Source: Fragum whitleyi (taxonomy: Eukaryota > Mollusca > Bivalvia > Cardiida > Cardiidae). Taken from it: DNA of 64,000 nt. How positions within the stretch are numbered: position 1 is the stretch's first letter; each line of letters begins with the position of its first letter. Below, one piece after another: positions 21,613 to 31,791 of the stretch. The position numbers and the translations under genes are program-made. The DNA lies in contig OX411544.1 of assembly GCA_948146395.1 (NCBI GenBank), positions 34,554,457-34,618,456 on the forward strand. The letters run 5' to 3'. The notes beneath the pieces were generated by a model. The model ran no database searches and had not been told where the DNA came from. It saw only the letters and a program-made list of their open reading frames with translations.

Positions 21613-21953
21613 AAACAAATAATAAAAAATCATTATACTTAGGCTATCTATATTGGATTTTTTTCTCTTTTTTTAGAAATCTAAGGAGGCTTGTTCCTTT
21701 TTTCTCGAAATAGTAACAGATATTCAAAAGAATATGTTATTACGTTTTAGCATGGGGGTTTCAAGCATCTGGATGTGAAGAGAATACTTTGAAATCGCGG
21801 ATGTATGAAGTCCTCATCTAACTTATTTCTTAAATGACAACTTCTTTCCGTTTCTGAGATATTGTTTATATTTTATTTTATACTCATGATCTTATCCAGG
21901 TAGCCATTGCTTGTTTAAGTATTGCAAAAAAATGAATTCCTATTCTGGCACGC

Positions 21954-22116
21954 TTAAGGTAGAGGACCCGCAAAAGTTTCGCAACATGTTGGAGCTCGTG
22001 ATCTTTCACAAATTGGCCGCGGCTTCCTAATGAAATCATTAGGAAACCTCGGTTAGCACTGTTAAAGATTGTGACTTCCGAAATGTTGCGGATCTATTAC
22101 GGATCCTCTACCTTAA
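21954..22116. mobile_element. TTAA-bounded palindromic element T3 (163 bp)
   Basis: Ends TTAAGGTAGAGGACCCG and, inverted, TTAAGGTAGAGGATCCG. The arms pair along nearly the whole length to a CCTAATGAAATCATTAGG centre, so it is one large hairpin. TTAA is at both edges. Confidence 0.8.
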
Positions 22117-22119
22117 ATA

Positions 22120-22490
22120 ATGAAATATATTTGTCGAAATCTTCAGATATTATATCAGCTAACATTTTCAAATGGACCGGCTTTCATAATAAAAATGAGA
22201 GAATATGTATTGAAACACATTTCAGTGTGAAAATTGATACACCGAAAATCGGGTGATCGCATAATGATTATGGAATAAAATATGTAAATTATTCAATTTT
22301 CAGATATTCACGTTAGATATTGTTAATAGACCAGGATATAAATTGAGGTATTTTTGTTCTAGCTCTAAGTGATGGATCTTAGTTTCTCAATACTTATATT
22401 TTGAAGAAAAAAACAAAGACAATAAAAGATTAAGCAATCCTTAGAAAAGTTCTTTCGTATTGTCTAGAATAAATAATTTTTACGGGGATG
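22120..22490. other. no gene seen
   Basis: AT-rich spacer between element T3 and MITE copy 7. Confidence 0.3.
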
Positions 22491-22492
22491 TA

Positions 22493-22879
22493 CAGTTAAG
22501 CACATCTTAAAATTGACAAGATGTTAATATTGGAATTATTTTAGAATGATTTTGGATTTAGTGTGTGGAGCACATTTTGGGTGAAAATAAAGAGACGTAA
22601 ATCAATGTCGATAATTTTGTTCAGCTTGAACAAAATTAGCGATAATTTTACCCCCTCCCCCTCACTTTATGAAAAATGCAAAAAGGTTCTATGAATAGTT
22701 TTGTATGTCATCACGAACGCATAAAAGGCTTACACTTTTCAATTGTATTTGAGAAATTGTTGATTTTTCTACCGATTTTAATTTTAAATGTGGCTGTTGA
22801 TTTAATCATTTCAATAATTTTGGAGCGTTTTGAATTGTTTTAGAGAGTGCTTAGAAAGAATGAATAGACCTCCAATTAG
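22493..22879 (+). mobile_element. MITE family M, copy 7 (right end missing)
   Basis: Starts CAGTTAAGCACATCTTAAAA and has the TTTTGTTCAGCTTGAACAAA centre. It stops at AATGAATAGACCTCCAATTA, where copy 8 begins three bases later. The missing right end suggests copy 8 inserted into it or a deletion joined them. Confidence 0.8.
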
Positions 22880-22882
22880 ATA

Positions 22883-23312
22883 CAGTTAACATCATCGTGA
22901 AATTGACAAGGGAAAGGATTTTGGAATGACTTGGAATTGAAATAGAATGAGTGCGATGAGTAGGTTTTGAGTAAATTTAAAGGGAGGGAATTCAATATCT
23001 CTAATTTTGTTCAGGATGAACAAAATGAGCAATATTTATTACCTTCCTTTTATCAAATATGCATTCAAATTCTATAAATAGCGTCCTAATCCTTCAGGAA
23101 CCAATCCGACACGCCAACTTTTTTTATTATGTCACTGAATTCACGATTTTTTCCTAGCTTTTTTTATTTTGAATGACGTTAGTGATTCAATCAATTTCAG
23201 TGAGTTTGGAGCGTTTTTGAGTGGTGTTTTGAATGAATGTATGGAGCACTGAGCGAGTGAATTAGAACGGTTTTGATTGAGATGAATGTTAATTTCACAA
23301 TGCTGTTGACTG
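22883..23312 (+). mobile_element. MITE family M, copy 8 (full length)
   Basis: Starts CAGTTAACATCATCGTGAAA, centre TTTTGTTCAGGATGAACAAA, ends TTTCACAATGCTGTTGACTG before TA. Head-to-tail with copy 7. Confidence 0.85.
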
Positions 23313-23329
23313 TAATGTCAGGAAGGGTG

Positions 23330-23790
23330 AAATGAACAGAACAGGGAATATTTTTTCATAATTTCATTGGTTTTGCAGTGAGTTTATTAAGGAGTTGAAG
23401 AGAGAATTTATTGATTTCATTGAGGTATGAAACTAAAAACCTTATCACACTGTATGTATACGCAAAGCGGATTCATACATAAGTGTGATTAGGTTTTTTG
23501 TTTCACGCCTCTTTGAAATAAATAAATAATGTCTTCATATCCTATCATTTAATAACACGAAGCAAAAATGTAAAGATTCGTCAACAATGAAATAGATTTC
23601 TTTTGGGACTATTTGGTGCGGAAGATTACAAAAAAGCTACGTTAGCAAAGTTGTTTTCGTTGAGAAATAAAACCAATTTTTTAGCAAATCAAAATACGCG
23701 AAAATTGGTTGAATCATCTAAAATTAGAATTATAATAATCTATCGTTAGTTCTCGATAATCTACCGAAACAAGTTATAGAATTAGCTAGA
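23330..23790. repeat. family E copy 3 interrupted by family P hairpin
   Basis: 23334-23392 (GGGTGAAATGAAC...TTTTGCAGTGAGTTTATT) aligns with 1783-1848. 23735-23790 (CTATCGTTAGTTCTCGATAA) aligns with 1855-1880. Between them, 23400-23712 is a family P copy opening with TTTCATTGAGGTATGAAACT and closing near CAAATCAAAATACGCG. This reads as a nested insertion just upstream of the 300-aa gene's last exon. Confidence 0.6.
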
Positions 23791-23897
23791 GAAGTGGAAC
23801 TTCAAACTATACACTCACTTATCAGTGCCGTTTGCAACTTTATTTGATTTGATTCGAAAAGCAGTACAGACTTAATTTTTACTAATCCTTTTTTCAG

Positions 23898-24885
23898 GTA
23901 GACGATTGTTAAACGGACAATGTCAGCAGAGGAAACTGAGATCGACAAATCATCTCAACGAACTAACATGATCGAACAGAGAATGTTCGAGATAACACTG
24001 TCTTCTATAGACACACTCAAACATAGTACCGCCATTGAGATTAGAAAATCACAAAACGAGATGAAAAAGAGATTACACAAATATCGAGAGAGACAGCGTG
24101 AGATCAGAAAGAGCAGACCGGGATCGAACTCGGACGCAATAGAAGATATGATGACTCGTCAAATGAAGAATAAAGCGAATGCTCGCGAGAAAACCCGGCC
24201 CAAGACTTGCCCGCCCGGCAAAGGTCGAAATAGCAGTGTTCAATCAGACAATAGAGAAAATGAAAACGGTTTTATTTCAGATTCGGAATCTGACGTTGAA
24301 ATAGACGGAAGTTTCATGATCGATCAGCAAAAATCAAAGATTGATCTTCGTCCTAAAACTGCAATGGATATAGCACGTCGCGGTGTGACTTTAGATCGGT
24401 ATGTGAATATCGGAAGACTCGGGTCACCCGTGAAACAGACCAGATATTTCGATGAGGATGAATTAAAGGATAGGGGACATTTCTACATGCATCTTGTTCA
24501 AAAGAGAATATGTGATGAGAAAAATAAACTCAACTCGCTTGACGATAAGGTGGCTGAGTTTTGTGGTAAGGAAACTGTACAAACTATGAATAGAAAGATG
24601 CAAGCTAAAAGAAAGTTCTTTCAGAAGAACCCAGAATGGGCGGATAATGTGAGTCAAAAGTCGAAAGGAACACAGAAGACGCGCAATAGTTCGATCGGTC
24701 AAGGTCACTCGAGACAGCGTCAAGGTTTTAGACCGAGTACCACGGCGATTGGGGTTCGAGCGAATATCAATATCAAATCGTTCAGGAGTCCTTCGTTCAT
24801 CTCAACAGCGGCGGAAAGTTGAACATTGTTGGCATTAATGAGATTTTTTGTTGTAAAGTAATAAAGAAAAGAAAATTAAAATATT
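23898..24885 (+). CDS. uncharacterised basic 300-residue protein; terminal exon with whole coding region 23920-24822
   Basis: A pyrimidine-rich acceptor (TCCTTTTTTCAG) ends at 23897. The exon then has an in-frame TAG at 23899, seven codons, and ATG at 23920 with A at -3, so this ATG is the only possible start. The ORF is 300 codons and is followed after 37 bases by AATAAA (24860-24865). The protein is strongly charged. Residues about 25-65 are a predicted coiled coil (QNEMKKRLHKYRERQREIRK), 76-110 is basic, 112-130 is acidic (SDSESDVEIDG), and 180-245 is helical and lysine-rich. The tripartite phrase Arg-Pro-x-Thr recurs (RPKT at 93, RPKT at 144, RPST at 271). No signal peptide, membrane segment or catalytic motif is visible. 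RPxT phrases occur in many cilium-associated proteins, but a function is not claimed. At least one upstream untranslated exon must exist and was not located. The long open frame in AT-rich DNA, start context and poly(A) signal make the gene call strong. Confidence 0.85.
24860..24865 (+). terminator. poly(A) signal AATAAA of the 300-aa gene
   Basis: Canonical hexamer 37 bases after the stop codon; A-rich sequence follows. Confidence 0.65.
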
Positions 24886-25111
24886 TATTTTGTTTAAACA
24901 TATTTCATTCAACATGATAACATACATATTACTTTAACAAAATTAATGTAAATCAAGTAAAAAGTATGAGAAAGAAAGTATATATAAGCTTATTGTGTTC
25001 TTCTTCCTAATTTGTGATTCAATTTATTTTAAGATATTTATTTTAAGATCAAACTACAGATGTTTTAATAAGATGGGATTGCGCGAATCTGAAAATGTTA
25101 TTTTTCAAAGG

Positions 25112-25190
25112 GAAACTCTGTGATGTGGGTACTCATTTAAATCGTCTCGGCGAGACGATTTAAATGAGTACCCACACCACGGAGTTTATG
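25112..25190. repeat. near-perfect palindrome, about 79 bp
   Basis: GTGGGTACTCATTTAAATCG faces CGATTTAAATGAGTACCCAC around a TCTCGGCGAGA centre. Outer arms AACTC-GTG/CAC-GAGTT extend it. Confidence 0.85.
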
Positions 25191-25385
25191 TAAGTCTTAT
25201 TGTAGCATTTTTTGTAATCCCTGTTCGAATTTTGAGCTAGGAGTTTGGTCAAAACCTTATCTGGAATTTAGGCAATAAATATCATCACCAAATTAGGCAA
25301 GTATCATGTCGTCAGTGGGCTACTTAATGTTGCAATTGCAAGACATAAAAAAGAATAAATGCAAACCGGTAGTGGGATACCTATA

Positions 25386-25992
25386 CACTCCTAAAAACTC
25401 ATAAGCGGCCACTTGCTTTTTTTGCATATATGTTATAAATGCCGCATGGTTTCAACACGTCTTCCCTTGAATAATGTAGGCAATCCATTTACGAAATCAT
25501 CAAGAAAAAGTAGGCAAGGAAATCCAACAAGAAATGTTTTAAAATTAAACGAATGTAGGGGTACCCTCGATTTCAATGTTAACATTGGTGGGTGTGGTAT
25601 TTTTGGCATTTCTTATTAGGATAAGGAATGTGTGGAGAGTTGTGGCAATCCTTTTATTTTATTTATTTATTTATTTATTTTTTTTTTTTTGAAGTCCACA
25701 GGCGTTCTACCTCTAATTTCAGTACATTAAATTGATAGGATTCGCGTTTTCGAGTGTCGAAAAATTCTTATTTCTCTAAAATTTATCAATTTTGTTACTT
25801 TAAAATTTGACGGTACAGGAATTTGAATCCGTCTTTAGGACTTCCCGATGCATTATTTTACAAAAGATTTGGACAGACTGATGACTAAATGGCCATTCTT
25901 TTGGAATATTGAGTTCACATTTCAAAATAATCGCGGAAATTGTGTGAAAAATAGAAAAAAGTGAGGTGGCCGCTTAGAACTTTTGAGTAGTG
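25386..25992. mobile_element. Tc1/mariner-like MITE (607 bp)
   Basis: Left end CACTCCTAAAAACTCATAAG then CGGCCACTTGC, matched by the inverse at the right (GTGAGGTGGCCGCTTAGAAC then TTTTGAGTAGTG). TA is at both outer edges. The CACT-x-CT-x-AAAA terminus recalls Tc1/mariner ends. The 68-codon internal ORF does not look like transposase. A (TTTA)n and T-rich tract at 25657-25690 is internal. Confidence 0.75.
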
Positions 25993-25999
25993 TATATCG

Positions 26000-26510
26000 T
26001 TACTATAACTTGCATTAGTTGTAGCTATAGCCGCTTATCCACAATTATATATATATTACTGTCGGTCACTTACTGTCGGCTACTATCTGGCAAAATAAGT
26101 TGCTTTTTGATAGGCCAAACGAGTTTTGACTGAAAGCAAAGATCCTTCATCTGTATTGCACAAGCTGCCCTGCTGTCAGGATTTCAAATCGTTTTCAAAC
26201 AATTTATAAAAAGTTTCTCTCTTAGCATTCTAGTAAATCGGGTCGTCATTTTTTAAAACGTTTCAGTGATGTTTTTTAAATGCGTCTGGTCTGAAGCGTT
26301 AAAGTTCAAGCAATTCTAATAGTTTATATTTGAAATTTCGAATATTGGCAAGTACACCAATTTTATTGTTTCATTGGTATCAAAAGGACTTGTTGATGAT
26401 TCCGTGATCTTTATTCGATGGATATCGAACGTCGCTTTTAACATTTGTCAGTCATACATGTATCGCGCCCGTTGGAGCACCTAACCTTTGATTACGGTAT
26501 ATATGTCATC
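26000..26510. other. no gene seen; small repeat fragments
   Basis: Includes a family G arm fragment at 26163-26200 (CCCTGCTGTCAGGATTTCAA) and a family B SINE fragment at 26458-26500 (CGTTGGAGCACCTAACC). Confidence 0.4.
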
Positions 26511-26517
26511 AGTACTA

Positions 26518-26957
26518 CAGTTAACAACATCGTGAAATCGACAAAGTGATTTTAGAATGGTTTAGGTGTGAAATTGAATGGGTGTGTGGAGCGAGTTTTG
26601 ATTGATTTTAATGGGAGAAAATCCAATATCGCAAATTTTGTTCAGGATGAACAAAATTAGCGATATTGAATACCTTCCTTAAATGAAATTTGCATACAAG
26701 TTCTTTAGATAGCTTCCTATTTCTTTAAGAACCTACCAGACGCTGACATTTTGAACTGTGTCAGTGAAATCGCGATTTGTCTTTATCCAAATTTAATATT
26801 GAATGGCTTTGTCGACTCTATTTTTTTTTCAATGGGTTTGAGCGTTTTAGAATGGTTTGAGTGAGTGTTTTGAATGAATGAATGAATGGAGCGCTGAGTG
26901 AGTGATTTAGATTGGTTTCGATTGAGACAAATGTCAATTTCACAATGTAACTTACTA
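26518..26957 (+). mobile_element. MITE family M, copy 9
   Basis: Starts CAGTTAACAACATCGTGAAA with TA before it. Centre TTTTGTTCAGGATGAACAAA. The right end is worn (TTTCACAATGTAACTTACTA). Confidence 0.85.
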
Positions 26958-27118
26958 CGACGTCCTTCCCGTGCCCCCCAGCAGCTCATCTCGCATACAG
27001 TTAAAAAACATCGAGTAGGAGACTGGAGCACAACAAACATCGCTATGGAGGCGGAAAGATAATATGTAATTATATATCTTTGAGTCTTTTATCGTCCGAC
27101 TGTCAATATGTCGAGGAG

Positions 27119-27181
27119 TCAGCGCAGTACTATTGTAGGTGCCTATAAATATATAGGCACTTACAATGGTATTGCGCTGAA
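27119..27181. repeat. 63-bp hairpin
   Basis: TCAGCGCAGTACTATTGTAG faces TACAATGGTATTGCGCTGA, with GTGCCTATA/TATAGGCAC inside. A small inverted repeat between two divergent MITE copies. Confidence 0.8.
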
Positions 27182-27234
27182 CCCTGAATATCTGGGCTAA
27201 AACCTGAATTTTACAATTTGTGGCGCCGTTGTTA

Positions 27235-27653
27235 CAGTTAACAACATCGTGAAATTGACACTCATTACGACCATAACCGTTCAATATCACTCGTTCAGCG
27301 CTCCATTCATTCATTCATTCATTCATTCATTCCAAACACTCACTCAAATCATTCAAAAACGCTCCAACCTCACTGAAAAAGATAGAATCAACAACGTCAT
27401 TCTAAATAAAAAAGCTAGAATAAATGGTTATAACACTGACATTATTCTTGATGAAATAGGAAGCTCTTTAAAGAACTTTGATGTATGTTATTTTAAAGGG
27501 AGGTTATAAATGTCGCGAATTTTGTGCATCTTGAATAAAATTATCGACATTCGATTTAAATTCACTCAAAACTCGCTCCATACTCTCATTCAATTTCATT
27601 CCAAAATCATTCTAAAGTCATTCACCTTGTCAATTTCACGATGTCGTAAACTG
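27235..27653 (-). mobile_element. MITE family M, copy 10 (with expanded ATTC tract)
   Basis: Starts CAGTTAACAACATCGTGAAA and ends TTTCACGATGTCGTAAACTG, both next to TA. The (ATTC)n tract near 27303-27336 is an expansion of the family's GAATGAATGGAG arm. The central hairpin is worn (TTTTGTGCATCTTGAATAAA). Confidence 0.85.
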
Positions 27654-27680
27654 TATGAAAAAGGTTAAGATAATTTGAAA

Positions 27681-27925
27681 CTATCTCGATGGCCGAGTAT
27701 AATAGGGTCTCCACTCGTTACCTACAGGTCTGAAGTTCGAGCCCTAACTCTACCGAGATGTGCTATGGGTATATCACTCAAAAGCCAGCCATAGTCAACG
27801 CAGCTTTAGAAGTGGATAGCAGTTGCTTTAATCAGTGGCCTCCCTCTGAGGGACGTGAAAATATCTGCACCGAGTGTTCGAGAGCAATTTTACATACTTA
27901 AACCTTCGCCGTAATAAAAATGAAA
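27681..27925 (+). mobile_element. tRNA-derived SINE, family C
   Basis: A tRNA-like head has TCTCGATGGCCGAGTATAA and GAAGTTCGAGCCCTAACTC. The body contains GCAGCTTTAGAAGTGGATAG and GAGGGACGTGAAAATATCTG. The same order, diverged, occurs at 31615-31785. Confidence 0.65.
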
Positions 27926-27929
27926 TGAA

Positions 27930-30575
27930 TAAGTATAAACTATGGTGAGAATGTATCTGCAAAGGGAGACTAATTGAGTCTCATTTGGACAATCTGCGTC
28001 TTGAAATTGTCTGCCTTTGAAATAAATTGTTTACGTCGCGTTTGCCTTTTTCACTAACTATATAAAGACAAACAATAAGAAGTCTCGAGAAACTGATATC
28101 GTTTGTAAATATCCTTGATAACATTTATTTTGCAGAAGTTTAAGTTAAGTTTAAACCAAATTGTCATTTTTCAATACTGTCAGTCAAAGCTTTCTGTACA
28201 ACAGGGAACTTTCATCAACAGCAGAAGAAGGGTTAATTTGATCTTAAATCGTTTGCCCAAACCTGTACATCTTATATACTACTAAAGTTTCTATATGAAA
28301 AAGCCTTTTGTTCATCGGCACGTCATAATAAGTATTGCATCATCCAAAGTTCAATGTTTAAACATAAAAACGAATTCACTTCCATTCTTTTGATGCGAAT
28401 ATTTCAAAAAAAACTTCTTAAGCGGCTGATTCGCTCCAAAGGCCGGAATATGCTGATATTTTTGACTCGAATTTAAGTGGTTTTAGGTGAGTTCCCTATT
28501 TCTGTTTTTTTAACAATGATAAGTAACATGCTGAAATATTTCTGCAAGGGGATTTCATGATCTATGGATAACCTATTGAAGTCAACTCCGCCTGTTAAGA
28601 AATAATTTTCATCTAATAACAATACTTTTAAATATTTAGTAGCATTGTTCGGATGAATGATAAGTCTTTTCACAAACAAAATAGAGAGTAATTACAAATG
28701 CAAAATAACCGAATTCTAGTCCTATGAGAAGGTGGATATGTATGTGTGTGTGTTTACAGGTTTGTTACTAATTTCCTGGTATATTACATAAGAATGGTCC
28801 ACTGGGTTTTTGGCCTGGTTTAGCAGGCCATAGGAAACATCCCTGTATCCTGAAAATCGCCTAGGGAAGAGATAATCGAGTCAAAAATCGAACAACATGT
28901 GTAATACGTAGTTTTTTAGTGCTCATGCGCGCCAAAAAAATAGGTCTAGTTAACGTCATCAACTTTTATGTACCACGAAGTGCTTTATTGTGTTCAATGC
29001 AGTGCTTGCATATCACTACGCTGTGATAAAATCAAAGCACTGATAGTACTGAAGGCGAGGGAACTGAATAGACGAAACGACACACGAGGTCAATTTTCTG
29101 GAATATAACCTTGATTATTTACCTTGTCCGAATCATGTTTACCAGATATTTTCTTACTTATCACTACCAAAATCACTGCTGTTTTAAAGATACGTAGCTT
29201 TTATATTTGATCTTGACGGATGACCTTGCTAATAGGGAAAAGAAGAAAATGCTGCTAACTACCACTTTCTCCTTTCTCCTGAACATTATCTACCATTTCT
29301 GCTACAAATTCTTTTACTAATTTGCCCACATATTGTATGTAATCTGCAACCCTTTTAAATTTGAACTGTCTTTACATTTTTGTCTTGTAATGGATTAATC
29401 TAAATTAGAAAAAAATGAAAGCCTTGTCCCATCCTTAAACCCTTAAACAGACGACGAAATTTTGGACTGGGTCAACTTGGAACAGGTCGCAGACAATAAA
29501 TCAACATGAGGGTAACTTGATATATATCTACGGTAGAAATAAAAACAATATTGGGGTATGAGTATAAGGTGGACCATATTGTGGGAAAGGGAGAAATTGA
29601 CCATATCAATTTCTTGTGTTCCCACAGTAAAATTCAAATTCTGTATGGATTTCAATTCTATGTGAAAGAAAGGGCCGACAAGCTTGTGCCCCTAGAAAAA
29701 ACGTCATTACTACGATTGTTAGACGGATTGATCGAATGGATAGATTGACTGACTTGTAGATCTAGCAAACCAATCTACTCTACTAAAATTATAAAAAACG
29801 CGAGTTTGACCTGTCTGCAAAGCGGTATCGGGCATAGTAATCTATACCTTGGGAATTAGTTGTGTGTTGCTCTTTTTTTTTTTTTGGCGGACTCAGCGCT
29901 ATATAGTGCGCATATCGTTAGCCCTTTTTCTTTTGAAGTGAGTTCGGAATGCGGCTTACGATCCCTTTAAGTAAAAGGAACCCTTGGTTTCCCTCGCCTA
30001 AAAAGCCTTGCTAAAACGATTAAAAATTGGAGTCCATGCCTATAAATGTTACCTTGCCTCTCTTTAAACCGGGCCTTGAGCGCTTTCAGCGCTTTGATTA
30101 TTAAAGTATGAATGTAACTTCTAAACGCTTACCAAATTTTCAATGCAATGCTTATCTAAAGCGAAGATATATATATTCTTTTATGGGCTTGGGTAGAGCA
30201 AAATATGATAACACGACACCCAATGAACTTCCAGCGATTTGAAATCGATACCAGAGTTTAAAAAAAAGCTAGGATAATACGACACCAAACTTTAAATCAT
30301 CCATATATCTGCTGAAACGCTGGTACAGTGGTCATATTTGGGTTATTTTTATATATATATATATATATATATTTCAGCTCATAGAGGGTCAGGAGCTAAT
30401 TTTAGTGTATCTACAAACAAATCCAATAACTGATAACCGACTTGTTTTTATACATTTTTGTTACATAATTACAGCATTATGATAATTAAATGAGTCAAGT
30501 AATTCTTCCAGGGGTGCTATCAATGGCTAATCAATACACCTTATGGGTAAAGTTTCAAACAATCTGGCACAAAGT
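27930..30575. other. 2.6 kb without a recognised gene
   Basis: The stretch has short ORFs only (below 71 codons) with no domain. Simple repeats are a GTGTGTGTGT tract near 28741, a T run near 29871 and (TA)n near 30350-30371. There is no strong splice-framed exon. This is the longest interval where I see neither gene nor clear mobile element. Confidence 0.4.
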
Positions 30576-30578
30576 ATA

Positions 30579-30901
30579 CAGTTAGTAACATCGTGAAATT
30601 GACATTCATCTCAATCAAAACCATTCTAAATCGCTCACTCAGCGCTCCATTTATTCATTCCAAACACTCACTCAAACCAATCAAATACGCTAAAACTGAC
30701 TATGGAATATAGGGTAAACAACTACCTTCAAAATGAATAAAACAATAACCACATCGCTAATTTTGTTCATCATAAACAAAATTAGTGACAATGGATTACC
30801 TCCCTTAATGTAACTCAAAACTCGCTCCTCTCACTCATTCAACATCATTCGAAAATTATCCCAAATCGTTCACCTTGTCAATTTCACGATGTTATTAACT
30901 G
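30579..30901 (-). mobile_element. MITE family M, copy 11 (internally shortened)
   Basis: Starts CAGTTAGTAACATCGTGAAA and ends TTTCACGATGTTATTAACTG next to TA. At 323 bp it lacks part of the arm between the terminal block and the hairpin (TTTTGTTCATCATAAACAAA). Confidence 0.85.
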
Positions 30902-31003
30902 TATCAAAATAAGAATGTTTGGTCTATTTTAAGGATTACGAACTGAGAAAGCTCGTTTTCATTCGTGTTATCTCGGGTATCTTCGGAAGGTCGCATTACC
31001 GCC

Positions 31004-31180
31004 CACGTGACCATAAAAAATTATCACGTGATCTAAATATCCGGTTCGACAAAATGGAGGCCAGAAAGCATGCAAAGCCTGAGCTGTCATCAACTTTTGC
31101 CGACATCGTAATGAGGGCACGTAATTGGGACATAATCGAGATCGTTAACACGTTGTGTTATTCAAAAAACACTTTTTAAA
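31004..31180 (+). promoter_or_regulatory. candidate promoter and first exon with two CACGTG E-boxes
   Basis: Two CACGTG motifs lie at 31004-31009 and 31025-31030, in GC-richer sequence than the surroundings. CGGTTCGACAAAATGGAGG follows, with ATG at 31054. The frame gives MEARKHAKPELSSTFADIVM and continues to a stop at 31179, 41 codons in all. Either a donor near CAC|GTAATT truncates it, or it is a small upstream frame. A strong donor (AAACAG|GTAAGC) follows at 31472. No family is recognised. Confidence 0.35.
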
Positions 31181-31614
31181 GTGAACTATGTAGAATGAAA
31201 GTAGGAAAAACGGAGTGCAGAAGTCGAATATCCTGTGTTCATAGACGCCGACTCACATACTCACATCTACATTCTATTCGACGTGTAGATTTGTGTCGAA
31301 TCTCATTTACTCTGAAAATGACACTGTGAAACCGAAGAAGGATTGCATCGCTATCTATTTGTTATGTGATTTCATGCTGATTAAGGACATGTTAGAATGC
31401 CGCATTTGGAAATTTGGTCGGAAATCAACCTTTTTTGATTACCAGATCCTAGTTAAACAGAAAATTCAAAACAGGTAAGCATTTGATTACTTTTAGATAT
31501 TACATGTATTACTTTATGTATTGACCAGAAAGCCCTAGAAAAAGTGATGTTGAGACATGATGGCGCTTGAAAGTTACTTAAAACCCTTATATATTTTATT
31601 TATGAAGCTTTATT

Positions 31615-31785
31615 GTGGTCTGGCTTGTTTGCCGAGTGGAGAGTGTGCCCAACTCGTAATCTAATAGTTGCAGGCTTGAGCCCCGTCGAATGTGGGTTGT
31701 GTATTTGGACTGGACACTTTACAGACAGAGCCCCACTCCATCCAGCTGTAAAATCGGGTAGCAGTGACGAGAATTCATTGCCTCT
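31615..31785 (+). mobile_element. tRNA-derived SINE, family C (diverged)
   Basis: Reads TTTGCCGAGTGGAGAGTGTG, then a worn B-box GGCTTGAGCCCCGTCG. The later CCAGCTGTAAAATCGGGTAG block matches the corresponding part of 27681-27925. It abuts the LINE ORF start. Confidence 0.5.
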
Positions 31786-31791
31786 TTGTCC

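Noticed and set aside
27303..27336. Short regular repeats that might suggest a CRISPR-like or satellite array
   Set aside because: It is (ATTC)n inside a MITE arm; there are no spacers, and the genome is eukaryotic.
26783..27509. ORFs of 85-119 codons on both strands
   Set aside because: They run through two MITE copies and a hairpin, and the serine/histidine-rich peptides are translations of (ATTC)n arms.
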